A stretch of DNA of 64,000 bases from the NCBI RefSeq assembly GCF_017848315.1, contig NZ_JAFKEC010000001.1, positions 62,001-126,000 on the forward strand. The letters run 5' to 3'. Origin of the DNA: Pseudomonas palmensis (GTDB lineage: Bacteria; Pseudomonadota; Gammaproteobacteria; Pseudomonadales; Pseudomonadaceae). The translations under genes and the position numbers were made by a program. Below, piece after piece: positions 29,130 to 38,587 of this stretch (the stretch's first letter is position 1; each line of letters starts with the position of its first letter). Under the pieces are notes generated by a model. The model was not told where the DNA came from. It searched no databases and was given only the letters and a program-made list of their open reading frames with translations.

Positions 29130-30344
29130 TCAGTCGCGACCGTCGCGATCCCTGAAGCCCAGCAGATACAGCACCCCATCCAGCCCCAGCGTCGAGATCG
29201 CCTGCTTGGCCGACTGCTTGACCAGCGGCTTGGCCCGGAACGCCACGCCCAGGCCGGCAATCGCCAGCATCGGCAGGTCGTTCGCACCGTCGCCCACGGC
29301 AATCGTCTGCTCCATCTGCAAGCCTTCCTTGCGTGCCAGCTCGGTCAACAGGTCAGCCTTGCGCTGCGCGTCGACAATCGGCTCCACGGCCACGCCGGTC
29401 ACCTTGCCGTCCACCACTTCCAGCTCGTTGGCAAACACATAGTCGATGCCCAGCTTGGCCTGCAGCTGCTTGGCAAAGTAGGTGAAGCCACCCGACAGGA
29501 TCGCGGTCTTGTAGCCCAGGCGCTTGAGCTCGGCGAACAGCACCTCGGCGCCCTCGGTCAGGCGCAGCGAAGCACCGATCTCGTCCAGCACGCTGACGTC
29601 CAGGCCCTTGAGCAGCGCCAGGCGCTCCTTGAAGCTGGCACGAAAATCCAGCTCGCCACGCATGGCACGCTCGGTGATTTCCGACACCTGCTCGCCCACG
29701 CCTGCCGCCTTGGCCAGCTCGTCGATGACCTCGGCCTCGATCAGGGTGGAGTCCATGTCGAACACCGCCAGGCGACGGTTGCGGCGGAACAGCGAGTCCT
29801 GCTGGAAGGCGATGTCGACGTTCAGCTCCTGCGCCACGCTGAGGAACTCGGCACGCAGGGCCTGCGGGTCGGCCGGCTCGCCACGCACGGAGAACTCGAT
29901 GCAGCCCTTGCCCTGGTCGGCCGGGGTGTCCAACGCGATACGACCCGACAGACGGTCGATATGGTCGATGTTCAACCCGTACTGGGCGGTGATGGAGCTC
30001 ACCCGCTGCAACTGCTCGGCAGTGACCTTGCGCGTCAGCAGGGTCACGATGTGGCGGGCCTTGCCCTGGCCGTCGACCCACTGCTGGTAGTCCTGCTCGG
30101 AAACCGGGGTGAAGCGCACCTGCTGGTCCAGCTTGTACCCGGTGAAGAGGATGTCCTTGAGCACGGCGCTGGCCTGCTCGGTGCTGGGGATTTCCACCAG
30201 GATGCCGAACGACAGCGTGTCGTGGATGACCGCCTGGCCGATGTCGAGGATGTTCACCCCGCCCTGGGCGAGCACGCCGGTAATGGCCGCGGTGAGACCC
30301 GGACGGTCCTCGCCGGTGATGTTAATCAGAACGATTTCGCGCAA
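29130..30344 (-). CDS. serB: Phosphoserine phosphatase (ACT-ACT-HAD)
   Basis: Last enzyme of serine synthesis, removing phosphate from 3-phosphoserine. The 404-residue protein carries two N-terminal ACT domains (about 1-85 and 95-175), which may sense serine. The HAD domain follows with nucleophile D196 in FDMDST, LSGGF and GDGANDLPML. I chose the TTG start at 30344 because CGGAG lies six bases upstream and the family begins (M)REIVLINITG. An in-frame GTG at 30359 adds five residues but lacks a ribosome-binding site. Confidence 0.94.
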   Translation of the reverse strand: MREIVLINITGEDRPGLTAAITGVLAQGGVNILDIGQAVIHDTLSFGILVEIPSTEQASAVLKDILFTGYKLDQQVRFTPVSEQDYQQWVDGQGKARHIVTLLTRKVTAEQLQRVSSITAQYGLNIDHIDRLSGRIALDTPADQGKGCIEFSVRGEPADPQALRAEFLSVAQELNVDIAFQQDSLFRRNRRLAVFDMDSTLIEAEVIDELAKAAGVGEQVSEITERAMRGELDFRASFKERLALLKGLDVSVLDEIGASLRLTEGAEVLFAELKRLGYKTAILSGGFTYFAKQLQAKLGIDYVFANELEVVDGKVTGVAVEPIVDAQRKADLLTELARKEGLQMEQTIAVGDGANDLPMLAIAGLGVAFRAKPLVKQSAKQAISTLGLDGVLYLLGFRDRDGRD

Positions 30345-30437
30345 AACGGGCTCCGACACAGTGACAAAACGCGCATTCTACCCACTTTCGCAGACCATCG
30401 GGCGCAGTCGATACTTTGCCGGCCCATGCCCTGTCGC

Positions 30438-30443
30438 TATACT
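30438..30443 (+). promoter_or_regulatory. Likely -10 box of the AhpA-family gene
   Basis: TATACT lies 36 bases before the GTG start at 30480. A weak TTGCCG (30416-30421) lies 16 bases upstream as a possible -35. Confidence 0.35.
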
Positions 30444-30479
30444 GCGCAGCACCTTCTCCGACATAAAGAGCCGCGCTCT

Positions 30480-31973
30480 GTGAACCGGCCCACGCCAGTT
30501 AAAACCGACAATTTCTTCCTGCTGATCTTCCGTGCCCTGCGCCAGCGCCGTGTGCCGTTGGCCTTGCGGATCGCCTGCCACAACGTGTTTCTGGTAGCGC
30601 TGGCGCTGGTCATCTACGCCGGGGTCATGGGCCTGCAGTTCAAGCAGGCCATGCACGAGCAGGCCGACGCCCTGGGTCAGAGCCTGACCACGCAGACCGC
30701 CACGTCTGCCACCGAACTGCTGGTGTCCAACGACATCCTCAGCCTCAACGTGCTGCTCGGCAACCTGGTGAAGAACCCGCTGGTGGCCCATGCCGCCATC
30801 TACAGCGTCGACAACCGGATCCTCGCCGAAGCCGGCCAGCGCCCGAAAAACGGCCTGCTGGGCGAGGTCGAGGGCCTGTACCAGACCAAGATCACCTTCC
30901 AGGACGTGACGGCCGGGCAACTGCGCATCAGCCTAGACATGAGCCAGTTCCAGCAGCCGCTGACCATCAGCCTGCAGAGCATGGGCATTCTGGCGGCGAT
31001 CCTGCTGGCCCTGGCCCTGGCCTTGAGCCTGCGCCTGGGGCGCTTTATTTCGACGCCGCTGCTGCAACTGCGGGTGTGGCTGCGCGACCTGGATGCCTAC
31101 ACCCCGGCCACCGACCGCCAGGACGAGATCGGCGACCTGGCGCGCCAGCTGCATTCGCGCTTTGCCCCGCCACCGCCGGAGCCTGAAGCAGAGCCCGAGG
31201 AAGAAGACGACTACGACGAACATGAAGCGCAGCCGGCCTTGCAGGTGCGCAACCTGCGCGAGCCGGCGCTGGAGCCCAAGCCGGCGCTGCCCAGGCCAGT
31301 AGCGCATGATGAAGACGACGACGAGGCGTTTGCCGACCTGCGCGACGACAGCGATGCCGCGCCGCAGGCTTTAGTACCCACTGCGCCACGCGAGCCGCAG
31401 GCCAGTGCGGTGCTGGCGGTGCAACTGGGCTCCCAGGAGCAACTGCGCCGCCTGCCTCGGGCACGTCTGACCGAACTGCTGGACCGCTACCGCGACTGCC
31501 TCGACCAGGCCGCGTCGCTGTATGAAAGCGAAGTGCACACGCTCAACGATGGCAGCACGCTGCTGTTGTTCCACAGCTCGGAAAGCGGCGAGGACTACCT
31601 GACCAACGCCATCTGCTGTGGCGAACTGCTGCGTGCCCTGGGGCATGCGTTGCAGGTGGAAGTGGCCGACAGCGGGATTACCCTGCAATTGCAGCTGGGC
31701 CTGGCGCTGGGTGAAGACCTGCACGGCCTGAGCCAGATCGACCTGCTGCTGACCGACAAGGCCCAGGATGCCCTGGCGTTGTCGCAACACAGCCGCAACC
31801 TGCTGCTGGTGGAGCGCAAGGTCAGTGATGATGCGCTGATTCGCCAGCGTGCCCGCATCCGCCCGATTGCCAGCCCTGAAGGGGCGTGCTGTGTGGAGCG
31901 CCTGATGGAGCCGTATCCGTCGATGCTGGAGCGTCAGCTGGCACGGATGCACGAGCGCCAGATCAAGACCTGA
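30480..31973 (+). CDS. AhpA-family membrane protein with HAMP and degenerate cyclase-like domain
   Basis: A 497-residue inner-membrane protein resembling the uncharacterised AhpA family (named for an effect on hemolysin expression). It has membrane segment 1 (about 33-52), a periplasmic sensor of about 110 residues, segment 2 (163-187) and a HAMP-like region (188-230) with RQDEIGDLARQL. A strongly acidic Pro/Glu linker (230-305) leads to a C-terminal domain laid out like a class III nucleotide cyclase. That domain shows AVLAVQLGS, NDGSTLLLF with D357, LQLQLGLALGE and DKAQDALALSQHSRNLLLVE. The first metal Asp position appears to be Gln315, so catalysis is doubtful. Start is GTG 30480, divergent from serB by about 135 bp; the frame stays open upstream only as antisense of serB. 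Confidence 0.72.
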   Translation: MNRPTPVKTDNFFLLIFRALRQRRVPLALRIACHNVFLVALALVIYAGVMGLQFKQAMHEQADALGQSLTTQTATSATELLVSNDILSLNVLLGNLVKNPLVAHAAIYSVDNRILAEAGQRPKNGLLGEVEGLYQTKITFQDVTAGQLRISLDMSQFQQPLTISLQSMGILAAILLALALALSLRLGRFISTPLLQLRVWLRDLDAYTPATDRQDEIGDLARQLHSRFAPPPPEPEAEPEEEDDYDEHEAQPALQVRNLREPALEPKPALPRPVAHDEDDDEAFADLRDDSDAAPQALVPTAPREPQASAVLAVQLGSQEQLRRLPRARLTELLDRYRDCLDQAASLYESEVHTLNDGSTLLLFHSSESGEDYLTNAICCGELLRALGHALQVEVADSGITLQLQLGLALGEDLHGLSQIDLLLTDKAQDALALSQHSRNLLLVERKVSDDALIRQRARIRPIASPEGACCVERLMEPYPSMLERQLARMHERQIKT

Positions 31974-31990
31974 GGCCCCGTAGGAGCCGG

Positions 31991-32704
31991 TTAAAACCGG
32001 AACACTTCCATCTCGGTACGAATCGGTGTCGCCATCGGAATCTTCGGCTTCTCCGGCTCCTTGCGCACCTGCTGTACCGGCGTGGCCTTCTTCGGCTGTT
32101 CCTGCACGATCGGCGGCTGATTGGCCAACGGCTTCAACGCCACGCTCAGCTGCTCGGCCAGACGCTGCAGCAGTTGCCCCTGCGCCTGTACCTGCGCCGC
32201 CGAGCTGCCTTCATGGGGCTGCTCGAAATGCACGATGCGGTTGTCACGCACCTGACCGCGACGATCAAGCAAGCGCCATTGGGCATCGAGGATCGCCGGC
32301 TGGCCGACGCCCGAATCCAGGCGCGTGATCGACAGCAGCACCTGCACATCCGGGTTGAACCCGGTGCTGGCCGGTGCCAGCACCACACGCTGGCTGTCCA
32401 GGCGCCAGGCCAGCTGGCGCACCAGCAACTGGTCGATGTCGGCCGACAGGCTGCCCGCCCAGCGACCATCGGTCGCCGCCGTCAGGCTGCCGTCACGCTG
32501 GCGTTGCAGCAGGGTTTCGCGTTGCAGGTAGTCGGCCACCGAGACCGGCCCCAGCACCACGGCCATGCCGTTGCTCTGGCCAGGTTGCCCCGGCTCGCCA
32601 CTGTCGAGCTGATACAGCGCTACCGGCTGGTGCATGCTGCACCCGGCCAAGCCCAGCACGCCACTGAGCAGTAGAACAAATGGAAGGCGCAGAAAAGTCA
32701 TCAT
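31991..32704 (-). CDS. PqiC/YmbA-type ABC transport auxiliary lipoprotein
   Basis: Likely outer-membrane lipoprotein of the PqiC family, which works with MCE-type PqiAB complexes in lipid transport between membranes. The 237-residue protein has a signal peptide ending in the lipobox LAGC (C22). The auxiliary domain follows (about 30-190: YQLDSG, VVLGPVSVADYLQR, WAGSLSADIDQLLVRQLAWRL). A Pro/Lys/Gln-rich tail of about 40 residues is unusual for PqiC. No pqiA or pqiB gene is nearby. The convergent AhpA-family gene ends 17 bp away, across a decayed REP fragment. Confidence 0.78.
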   Translation of the reverse strand: MMTFLRLPFVLLLSGVLGLAGCSMHQPVALYQLDSGEPGQPGQSNGMAVVLGPVSVADYLQRETLLQRQRDGSLTAATDGRWAGSLSADIDQLLVRQLAWRLDSQRVVLAPASTGFNPDVQVLLSITRLDSGVGQPAILDAQWRLLDRRGQVRDNRIVHFEQPHEGSSAAQVQAQGQLLQRLAEQLSVALKPLANQPPIVQEQPKKATPVQQVRKEPEKPKIPMATPIRTEMEVFRF

Positions 32705-32827
32705 CCCATCCAGGCGGCCGCCACACGGCTTGCCGCAGTGATACTCATGAATACGTCGGGCACGCAGCTACGCTGGCACCACAAGGGGCCTATCATCCGC
32801 GAAAGTTCCGTGCGACTCCAGTGTTTA

Positions 32828-32861
32828 AGCCGCAAACGGTCACTAAAATACCCGTTTGCGG
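32828..32861 (-). terminator. Probable terminator after parC
   Basis: GCCGCAAACGG pairs with CCGTTTGCGGC (11-bp perfect stem, 12-base loop), 12 bp past the parC stop. Only a short TTAAAC follows on the minus strand, so it may be weak. Confidence 0.7.
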
Positions 32862-32873
32862 CCACCAGGTCGC

Positions 32874-35138
32874 TTATTCGACGTTTTCCACCAGCAGCGC
32901 ATCGACCCGCTGGAAGCCGCGCGGCAGCTTGTTGCCACGCCGCCCACGCTCGCCCTTGTAGTGCTCCAGGTCATCGCCCTTGAGCGACAGGGTACGCTTG
33001 CCGGCCTGCAATACAAGGGTCGAACCTTCGGGAATCACTGCCAGGTCGGTGACAAATTCTTCACGACTGGCCACGCGATCGCCCGGAATGCCGATGATCT
33101 TGTTGCCCTTGCCCTTGCCCAGCTGTGGTAGGTCGCTGATCTTGAACACCAGCAGGCGCCCTTCGGTGGTCACCGCCGCCAGCCAGTCCTGCTCGCGGTT
33201 GCCCACCGGGCGCGGCAGGATCACCTTGGCGTTGTTCGGCAGGCTCAACAGGGCCTTGCCGGCCTTGTTCTTGGCCTGCAGGTCTTCGCCCTTGACCACG
33301 AAGCCGTAGCCGGCATCGGAGGCAATCACGTACAAGCCGTCATCCTCGGGCATCAGCACGCACTCGAACGAAGCACCCGGCGGCGGGGTCAGGCGACCGG
33401 TCAGCGGTTCACCCTGGCCCCGTGCCGACGGCAGCGTATGCGCCGGCACCGAGTAGCTGCGGCCGGTGGAGTCGATGAACACCGCGTACTGGTTCGAGCG
33501 CCCCGCGGCTGCGGTCTTGAAGCCGTCGCCGGCCTTGTACGAGAGCCCGGTGGCATCGATGTCGTGGCCCTTGGCCGAACGTACCCAGCCCTTCTCGGAC
33601 AGCACCACCGTGACCTTTTCGTTGGGCAGCAGGTCGTGCTCGGTCATCGCACGGGCTTCGGCGCGCTCGACGATCGGCGAGCGACGGTCGTCACCATAGG
33701 TTTCGGCGTCCTGCAGCAGTTCGGTGCGCACCAGTTTCTTGAGCTTGGCTTCGCTGCCCAGCAGCGCCAGCAGCTTGGCCTGTTCCTTGAGCAGTTCGTC
33801 CTGCTCGTTGCGCAGCTTCATCTCTTCCAGACGGGCCAACTGGCGCAGGCGCGTGTCGAGAATGTAGTCGGCCTGGATCTCGCTCAATGCAAAGCGCTCG
33901 ATCAACCTGGCCCGTGGGTGCTCCTCGGTACGGATGATGTGGATCACTTCATCCAGGTTGAGGTAGGCGATCAGCAAGCCGTCCAACAGGTGCAGGCGAC
34001 GCTCCACCTTGTCCAGGCGGAACTGCAGGCGACGGCGCACGGTCTGCACACGGAACTGCAGCCACTCGACCAGCAGCGTGCGCAGGTTCTTCAACTGCGG
34101 CTTGCCGTCCAGGCCGATGATGTTGATGTTGACCCGGTAGCTGGACTCAAGGTCGGTACTGGCGAACAGGTGCTGCATCAGCGCTTCGTGGTCGACGCGG
34201 CTGTGCACCGGGATGATCACGATGCGGCACGGGTTCTCGTGGTCCGATTCGTCACGCAGGTCGGCCACCTGCGGCGCCTTGGACGGCTTGGCCTGCATCA
34301 TCGCGGCGATCTGTTCCAGCACCTTGGCGCCCGACACCTGGTGCGGCAGCGCGGTGACCACGATGTCGCCGTCCTCGATGTGGTACACGGCGCGCATGCG
34401 CACCGAGCCACGGCCGGTTTCGTAGATTTTCAGCAGGTCGGCGCGCGGGGTGATGATCTCTGCTTCGGTCGGGTAGTCCGGGCCCTGGATGTGCTCGCAC
34501 AGCTGTTCGACCGTGGCCTTGGGCTCGTCGAGCAGGCGCACGCAGGCTGTGGCCACTTCGCGCAGGTTGTGCGGCGGCACGTCGGTGGCCATGCCCACGG
34601 CGATACCGGTGGTGCCATTGAGCAGGATGTTCGGCAAACGTGCCGGCAACACCAGGGGCTCGTCGAGGGTACCGTCGAAGTTCGGGCCCCAGTCCGCAGT
34701 GCCCTGGCCCAGCTCGCTGAGCAGCACCTCGGAATAGCGCGACAGGCGCGCTTCGGTGTAGCGCATGGCCGCGAAGGATTTGGGATCGTCCGGCGCACCC
34801 CAGTTGCCCTGGCCGTCGACCAGGGTGTAGCGATAGCTGAAGGGCTGCGCCATCAGCACCATGGCTTCATAGCAGGCCGAATCGCCATGCGGGTGGAACT
34901 TGCCGAGCACGTCACCGACGGTACGCGCCGATTTCTTGTGCTTGGAATCGGCGTCCAGGCCCAGTTCGCTCATGGCGTAGACGATGCGTCGCTGCACCGG
35001 CTTCAAACCGTCGCCGATATGCGGCAGCGCACGGTCCATGATCACGTACATGGAGTAGTTGAGGTAGGCCTGTTCGGTGAAGTCAGCCAGTGACCGGCGC
35101 TCTACGCCATCGAGGCTGAGATCAAGGGAGTCGCTCAT
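32874..35138 (-). CDS. parC: DNA topoisomerase IV subunit A
   Basis: Cleaves and rejoins DNA in topoisomerase IV, which unlinks daughter chromosomes. The 754-residue protein has the winged-helix/tower core with catalytic Y127 ([11 protein letters not shown]) and the quinolone-determining region [16 protein letters not shown]87 and E91 there are the usual quinolone-susceptible residues. Beta-pinwheel repeats form the C-terminal domain. Length is standard. It is the last gene of the leftward parE-esterase-protease-parC run, 10 bp after the retropepsin-like gene. Confidence 0.97.
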   Translation of the reverse strand: MSDSLDLSLDGVERRSLADFTEQAYLNYSMYVIMDRALPHIGDGLKPVQRRIVYAMSELGLDADSKHKKSARTVGDVLGKFHPHGDSACYEAMVLMAQPFSYRYTLVDGQGNWGAPDDPKSFAAMRYTEARLSRYSEVLLSELGQGTADWGPNFDGTLDEPLVLPARLPNILLNGTTGIAVGMATDVPPHNLREVATACVRLLDEPKATVEQLCEHIQGPDYPTEAEIITPRADLLKIYETGRGSVRMRAVYHIEDGDIVVTALPHQVSGAKVLEQIAAMMQAKPSKAPQVADLRDESDHENPCRIVIIPVHSRVDHEALMQHLFASTDLESSYRVNINIIGLDGKPQLKNLRTLLVEWLQFRVQTVRRRLQFRLDKVERRLHLLDGLLIAYLNLDEVIHIIRTEEHPRARLIERFALSEIQADYILDTRLRQLARLEEMKLRNEQDELLKEQAKLLALLGSEAKLKKLVRTELLQDAETYGDDRRSPIVERAEARAMTEHDLLPNEKVTVVLSEKGWVRSAKGHDIDATGLSYKAGDGFKTAAAGRSNQYAVFIDSTGRSYSVPAHTLPSARGQGEPLTGRLTPPPGASFECVLMPEDDGLYVIASDAGYGFVVKGEDLQAKNKAGKALLSLPNNAKVILPRPVGNREQDWLAAVTTEGRLLVFKISDLPQLGKGKGNKIIGIPGDRVASREEFVTDLAVIPEGSTLVLQAGKRTLSLKGDDLEHYKGERGRRGNKLPRGFQRVDALLVENVE

Positions 35139-35148
35139 GCGGGCCTCA

Positions 35149-35667
35149 TCATTTCAAGGTCTGGCGCAGCAGCAAGGTGCCGCCGCGCTGGGTAAATTCG
35201 AGTCGTTTCAGGGCACTCATGCCCAGCAGTACCTGCTCGCCGTCCAGCCCCGGCACCACCAGGGCGCGTACGTCGCGCAGCAGAATATCGCCCAGTTGCA
35301 GGCTGTCGAGGCGGGTGCGATAGCCCTCGGTACGACCATTGGCGGTACTAAGGGTCACGGGCGCACCACGCTCCAGGCTGAACTGCCGGGCCAGGCTCTC
35401 GGGGATCGCCACGTCGGTGGCGCCAGTATCCAGCAGAAAATGCACGGCCTGGCCGTTGATCAGACCGTCGGCCACAAAATGCCCCTGGCCATTGCCCAGC
35501 AGCCGCACCTCGACATAGCCATCGCCGTGCTGCGAGCTGATCTGGCTGTTGGGGTTGGCCTGGCGCTGTTCCCAGTCGCCGAAAAAGCGCGTGGCCAGGA
35601 ACAGGCCGGCCGCCCACGCCAGCACCAGCATCACCCGGCCGGCACGCTTGCCCGGTGCCTGGCTCAC
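35149..35667 (-). CDS. Membrane-anchored retropepsin-like aspartic protease
   Basis: A 172-residue protein with one N-terminal membrane anchor (about 11-27) and a single retropepsin-type domain. Its catalytic motif is D80-T81-G82-A83 ([14 protein letters not shown]), with a second conserved turn [13 protein letters not shown] and [12 protein letters not shown]. This matches the bacterial clan AA family whose members work as homodimers; the physiological substrate is unknown. I use GTG 35667, whose GTGA overlaps the upstream stop and which has GGAG nine bases before it; a longer start at 35709 is possible. It lies between the phytase-like esterase and parC genes. Confidence 0.85.
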   Translation of the reverse strand: MSQAPGKRAGRVMLVLAWAAGLFLATRFFGDWEQRQANPNSQISSQHGDGYVEVRLLGNGQGHFVADGLINGQAVHFLLDTGATDVAIPESLARQFSLERGAPVTLSTANGRTEGYRTRLDSLQLGDILLRDVRALVVPGLDGEQVLLGMSALKRLEFTQRGGTLLLRQTLK

Positions 35668-36650
35668 GGTTTGGCGCTCCAGCCGCCCTGGGGCGCTGCA
35701 AAGCGCCACACGATCGGGCGGTTTTCACCATCGGCGCGGCGACCGCCGTTGTTGTCCAGGCCTATCCAGGCACCCTTGGCATCGATCACCAGGGCCTCGG
35801 CCAGGCCGAACGGCTGCGAATACTGCCGCGATTCGATCAGGGCATCGGCAGCGAACGACCAGCAGCGCTCCACGCTTCCAGTGTCGGCATCACGCCGGCA
35901 GATACGGTAGGCGTTGCGCTCCAGGGTGAAAAGCTTGCCTTCGAACAGCGCCAGGTCGGCAAAATCCCGGGGCCGCTCGCGGGCGTTGGGCATCTGCGCA
36001 GGCTGCATCTCGGTGCCGGCCTCGCTGAGCAGCACGCAGCCATCACCGCAGTGCCAGGTGGTCTGCTGGCGATTGATCGAAATCAGCCCGCGGCGCTCGC
36101 GCTCGGCGGCCAGCCACAGGCGATCGCCGGCCGGGTTCACGGCGATGCCTTCGAACAATGCATTGAAGTGCAGCAGCATGCCGCTGGCGCGCGCCTGGCG
36201 GACCATGCTCGGGTCGATCTTCAGCCAGCTGGGGTCGCCTGCGACTGGTACCTTGAGCACCGCCACATGGGTTTCGCTGACCAGGTAGTGATTGCCTGCG
36301 GCATCGCAACTGATGCCTTCGAAATCCAGCTCGCCGCCGCGCACGTAGGACATTGCCCAGTTGCTCGAGCGCAGGCCCCAGGGCAGGCCGCTGTCCGGCA
36401 CCGGCGGCACCTCCAGGCGAATACCTTCGGCCTGCCACACCGTCTGGGTGGTGTCCAGGCGGTACAGCAGGTCGTCGTCGCGGTCCGAGACGGTCCAGAG
36501 CTCGCCGTTGCACAGGGCCAGCCCCGACAGGTTGCCGCCACGCATGCCCTCTACCGGATGCTCGCTCTGCATCGCCAGCTCCGGCCAGGTTTCGGCCAGC
36601 GCCGGCACGCCCAGCAGTGACAACAGCGCTGCCAGGCACCGAGCGATCAA
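35664..36650 (-). CDS. Exported esterase-like phytase-family protein
   Basis: A 328-residue protein with a signal peptide (about 1-19, cleavage after ALA). A beta-propeller-like domain of the phytase-like esterase family follows: LSGLALCNGELWTVSDRDDDLLYRLD, GELDFEGISCDAAGNHYLVSE, LFEGIAVNPAGDRLWLAAERE and GLDNNGGRR. The family is common downstream of parE in Pseudomonas, but its substrate is not established. Both ends are coupled: the ATG overlaps the parE stop (ATGA) and its stop overlaps the protease GTG (GTGA). Confidence 0.8.
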   Translation of the reverse strand: MIARCLAALLSLLGVPALAETWPELAMQSEHPVEGMRGGNLSGLALCNGELWTVSDRDDDLLYRLDTTQTVWQAEGIRLEVPPVPDSGLPWGLRSSNWAMSYVRGGELDFEGISCDAAGNHYLVSETHVAVLKVPVAGDPSWLKIDPSMVRQARASGMLLHFNALFEGIAVNPAGDRLWLAAERERRGLISINRQQTTWHCGDGCVLLSEAGTEMQPAQMPNARERPRDFADLALFEGKLFTLERNAYRICRRDADTGSVERCWSFAADALIESRQYSQPFGLAEALVIDAKGAWIGLDNNGGRRADGENRPIVWRFAAPQGGWSAKP

Positions 36651-38551
36651 GCCAGTACCTCGGCCAGGTTGCCTTTGGACTCCAGCCAGCTCTTGCGGTC
36701 GCCCGCACGTTTCTTGGCCAGCAGCATGTCCATGATCTCGCGGGTGCCTTCGAGGTCTTCCAGGGTCAACTGCACCAGGCGCCGGGTGTTCGGGTCCATG
36801 GTGGTTTCACGCAGCTGCGGCGGGTTCATCTCGCCCAGGCCCTTGAATCGGGTGACCTGCGGCTTGCCGCGCTTCTTCTCGGCCACCAGGCGGTCGAGGA
36901 TGCCGTCGCGCTCGGCCTCGTCCAGGGCGTAGTAGATCTCCTTGCCCAGGTCGATGCGGTACAGCGGCGGCATCGCCACGTACACGTGGCCGGCCTCCAC
37001 CAGCGGGCGGAAGTGCTGCACGAACAGGGCGCAGAGCAAAGTGGCGATGTGCAGGCCGTCGGAGTCGGCGTCGGCCAGGATGCAGATCTTGCCGTAGCGC
37101 AGCTGGCTCATGTCGGTGGCACCGGGGTCGACGCCGATGGCCACCGCGATGTTGTGCACTTCCTGACTGGCCAGCACTTCGCCGCCGTCGACTTCCCAGG
37201 TGTTGAGGATCTTGCCGCGCAGCGGCAGGATGGCCTGGAACTCCTTGTCGCGCGCCTGCTTGGCCGAACCACCGGCCGAGTCACCCTCGACCAGGAACAG
37301 CTCGGCGCGCATCGGGTCCTGCCCGGCGCAGTCGGCCAGCTTGCCCGGCAGTGCCGGGCCCTGGGTCACGCGCTTGCGCTCGACCTTCTTGCTGGCCTTG
37401 AGCCGGCGCCCGGCGTTGTTGATCGCCAGTTCCGCCAGTTGCATGCCCACTTCGGGGTGGGCATTGAGCCACAGGCTGAAGGCATCCTTGACCACGCCGG
37501 AAACGAATGCGGCGGCCTCGCGAGACGACAGGCGCTCCTTGGTCTGGCCGGAGAACTGCGGCTCCTGCATCTTCATCGAGAGCACGAAGCTGATGCGCTC
37601 CCACACGTCCTCGGGGGCCAGCTTGACCCCGCGCGGCAGCAGGTTGCGGAACTCGCAGAACTCGCGCATGGCATCGAGCAGGCCCTGGCGCAGGCCGTTG
37701 ACGTGGGTGCCGCCCTGGGCGGTGGGGATCAGGTTGACGTAGCTTTCCTGCACGCTGTCGCCGCCTTCGGGCAGCCACAGCAAGGCCCAGTCCACGGCCT
37801 CCTTGTTGCCCGCCAGGCTGCCGCAGAACGGCGCGTCGGGCAGGCGCAGGAACTCGCTTACCGAGTCTTCGAGGTACGAGCGCAGGCCGTCCTCGTAATG
37901 CCACTCGACCTTCTCGCCGGTGCCTTTGTCCTCGAAGCTGACCAGCAGCCCCGGGCACAGTACAGCCTTGGCCTTGAGCACATGCTTGAGGCGGCTGATG
38001 GAAAACTTGGGCGAGTCGAAATACTTGGGATCGGGCGCGAAGTACACGCTGGTACCGGTGTTGCGCTTGCCGACGGTACCGATCACTTCGAGCTCGGTGG
38101 CCTTGAAGCCGTCGGCGAAGGTCATCTGGTACTCGTTGCCGTCGCGCTTGACCCGTACCCGTACCTGGTTGGACAGGGCGTTGACCACCGAAATGCCCAC
38201 CCCGTGCAGGCCGCCGGAGAACTGGTAGTTCTTGTTGGAAAACTTGCCGCCGGCGTGCAGCTTGGTGAGGATCAGCTCGACGCCCGACACGCCCTCTTCG
38301 GGGTGGATGTCCACGGGCATGCCGCGACCGTCGTCGGACACTTCCAGCGAATGGTCTGCATGCAGGATGACCTGCACGGTGCGAGCGTGGCCGGCCAGCG
38401 CTTCGTCGACGCTGTTGTCGATGACTTCCTGGGCCAGGTGATTGGGCCGGCTGGTGTCGGTGTACATGCCCGGGCGCTTGCGCACCGGGTCAAGGCCGGA
38501 GAGGACTTCGATGGCGTCTGCGTTATAGGCGCTAGCGCTGGGATTGGCCAT
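36647..38551 (-). CDS. parE: DNA topoisomerase IV subunit B
   Basis: ATPase subunit of topoisomerase IV. The 634-residue protein has the GHKL ATPase motifs (EVIDNSVDEALAGHA, DDGRGMPVD, GGLHGVGISVVNALS). The transducer domain and the TOPRIM domain follow, the latter with the EGDSAGGSAKQARD and DADSDGLHI metal motifs. Length is typical. It heads a tightly overlapping run with the esterase-like and protease genes and parC. yqiA ends 36 bp upstream of its start. Confidence 0.97.
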   Translation of the reverse strand: MANPSASAYNADAIEVLSGLDPVRKRPGMYTDTSRPNHLAQEVIDNSVDEALAGHARTVQVILHADHSLEVSDDGRGMPVDIHPEEGVSGVELILTKLHAGGKFSNKNYQFSGGLHGVGISVVNALSNQVRVRVKRDGNEYQMTFADGFKATELEVIGTVGKRNTGTSVYFAPDPKYFDSPKFSISRLKHVLKAKAVLCPGLLVSFEDKGTGEKVEWHYEDGLRSYLEDSVSEFLRLPDAPFCGSLAGNKEAVDWALLWLPEGGDSVQESYVNLIPTAQGGTHVNGLRQGLLDAMREFCEFRNLLPRGVKLAPEDVWERISFVLSMKMQEPQFSGQTKERLSSREAAAFVSGVVKDAFSLWLNAHPEVGMQLAELAINNAGRRLKASKKVERKRVTQGPALPGKLADCAGQDPMRAELFLVEGDSAGGSAKQARDKEFQAILPLRGKILNTWEVDGGEVLASQEVHNIAVAIGVDPGATDMSQLRYGKICILADADSDGLHIATLLCALFVQHFRPLVEAGHVYVAMPPLYRIDLGKEIYYALDEAERDGILDRLVAEKKRGKPQVTRFKGLGEMNPPQLRETTMDPNTRRLVQLTLEDLEGTREIMDMLLAKKRAGDRKSWLESKGNLAEVLA

Positions 38552-38587
38552 GGGTTCTCGTCGTCAGTCGTAGGTGAAAATAATCAG

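Noticed and set aside
28998..30479. Apparent 490-residue N-terminal extension of the AhpA-family protein
   Set aside because: This part is the reverse of serB. The real protein starts at GTG 30480, where membrane-protein sequence begins.
31974..31990. Possible REP unit between the AhpA-family gene and the PqiC-like gene
   Set aside because: Only GTAGGAGCCGG remains, too little to call a REP; noted as a decayed fragment.
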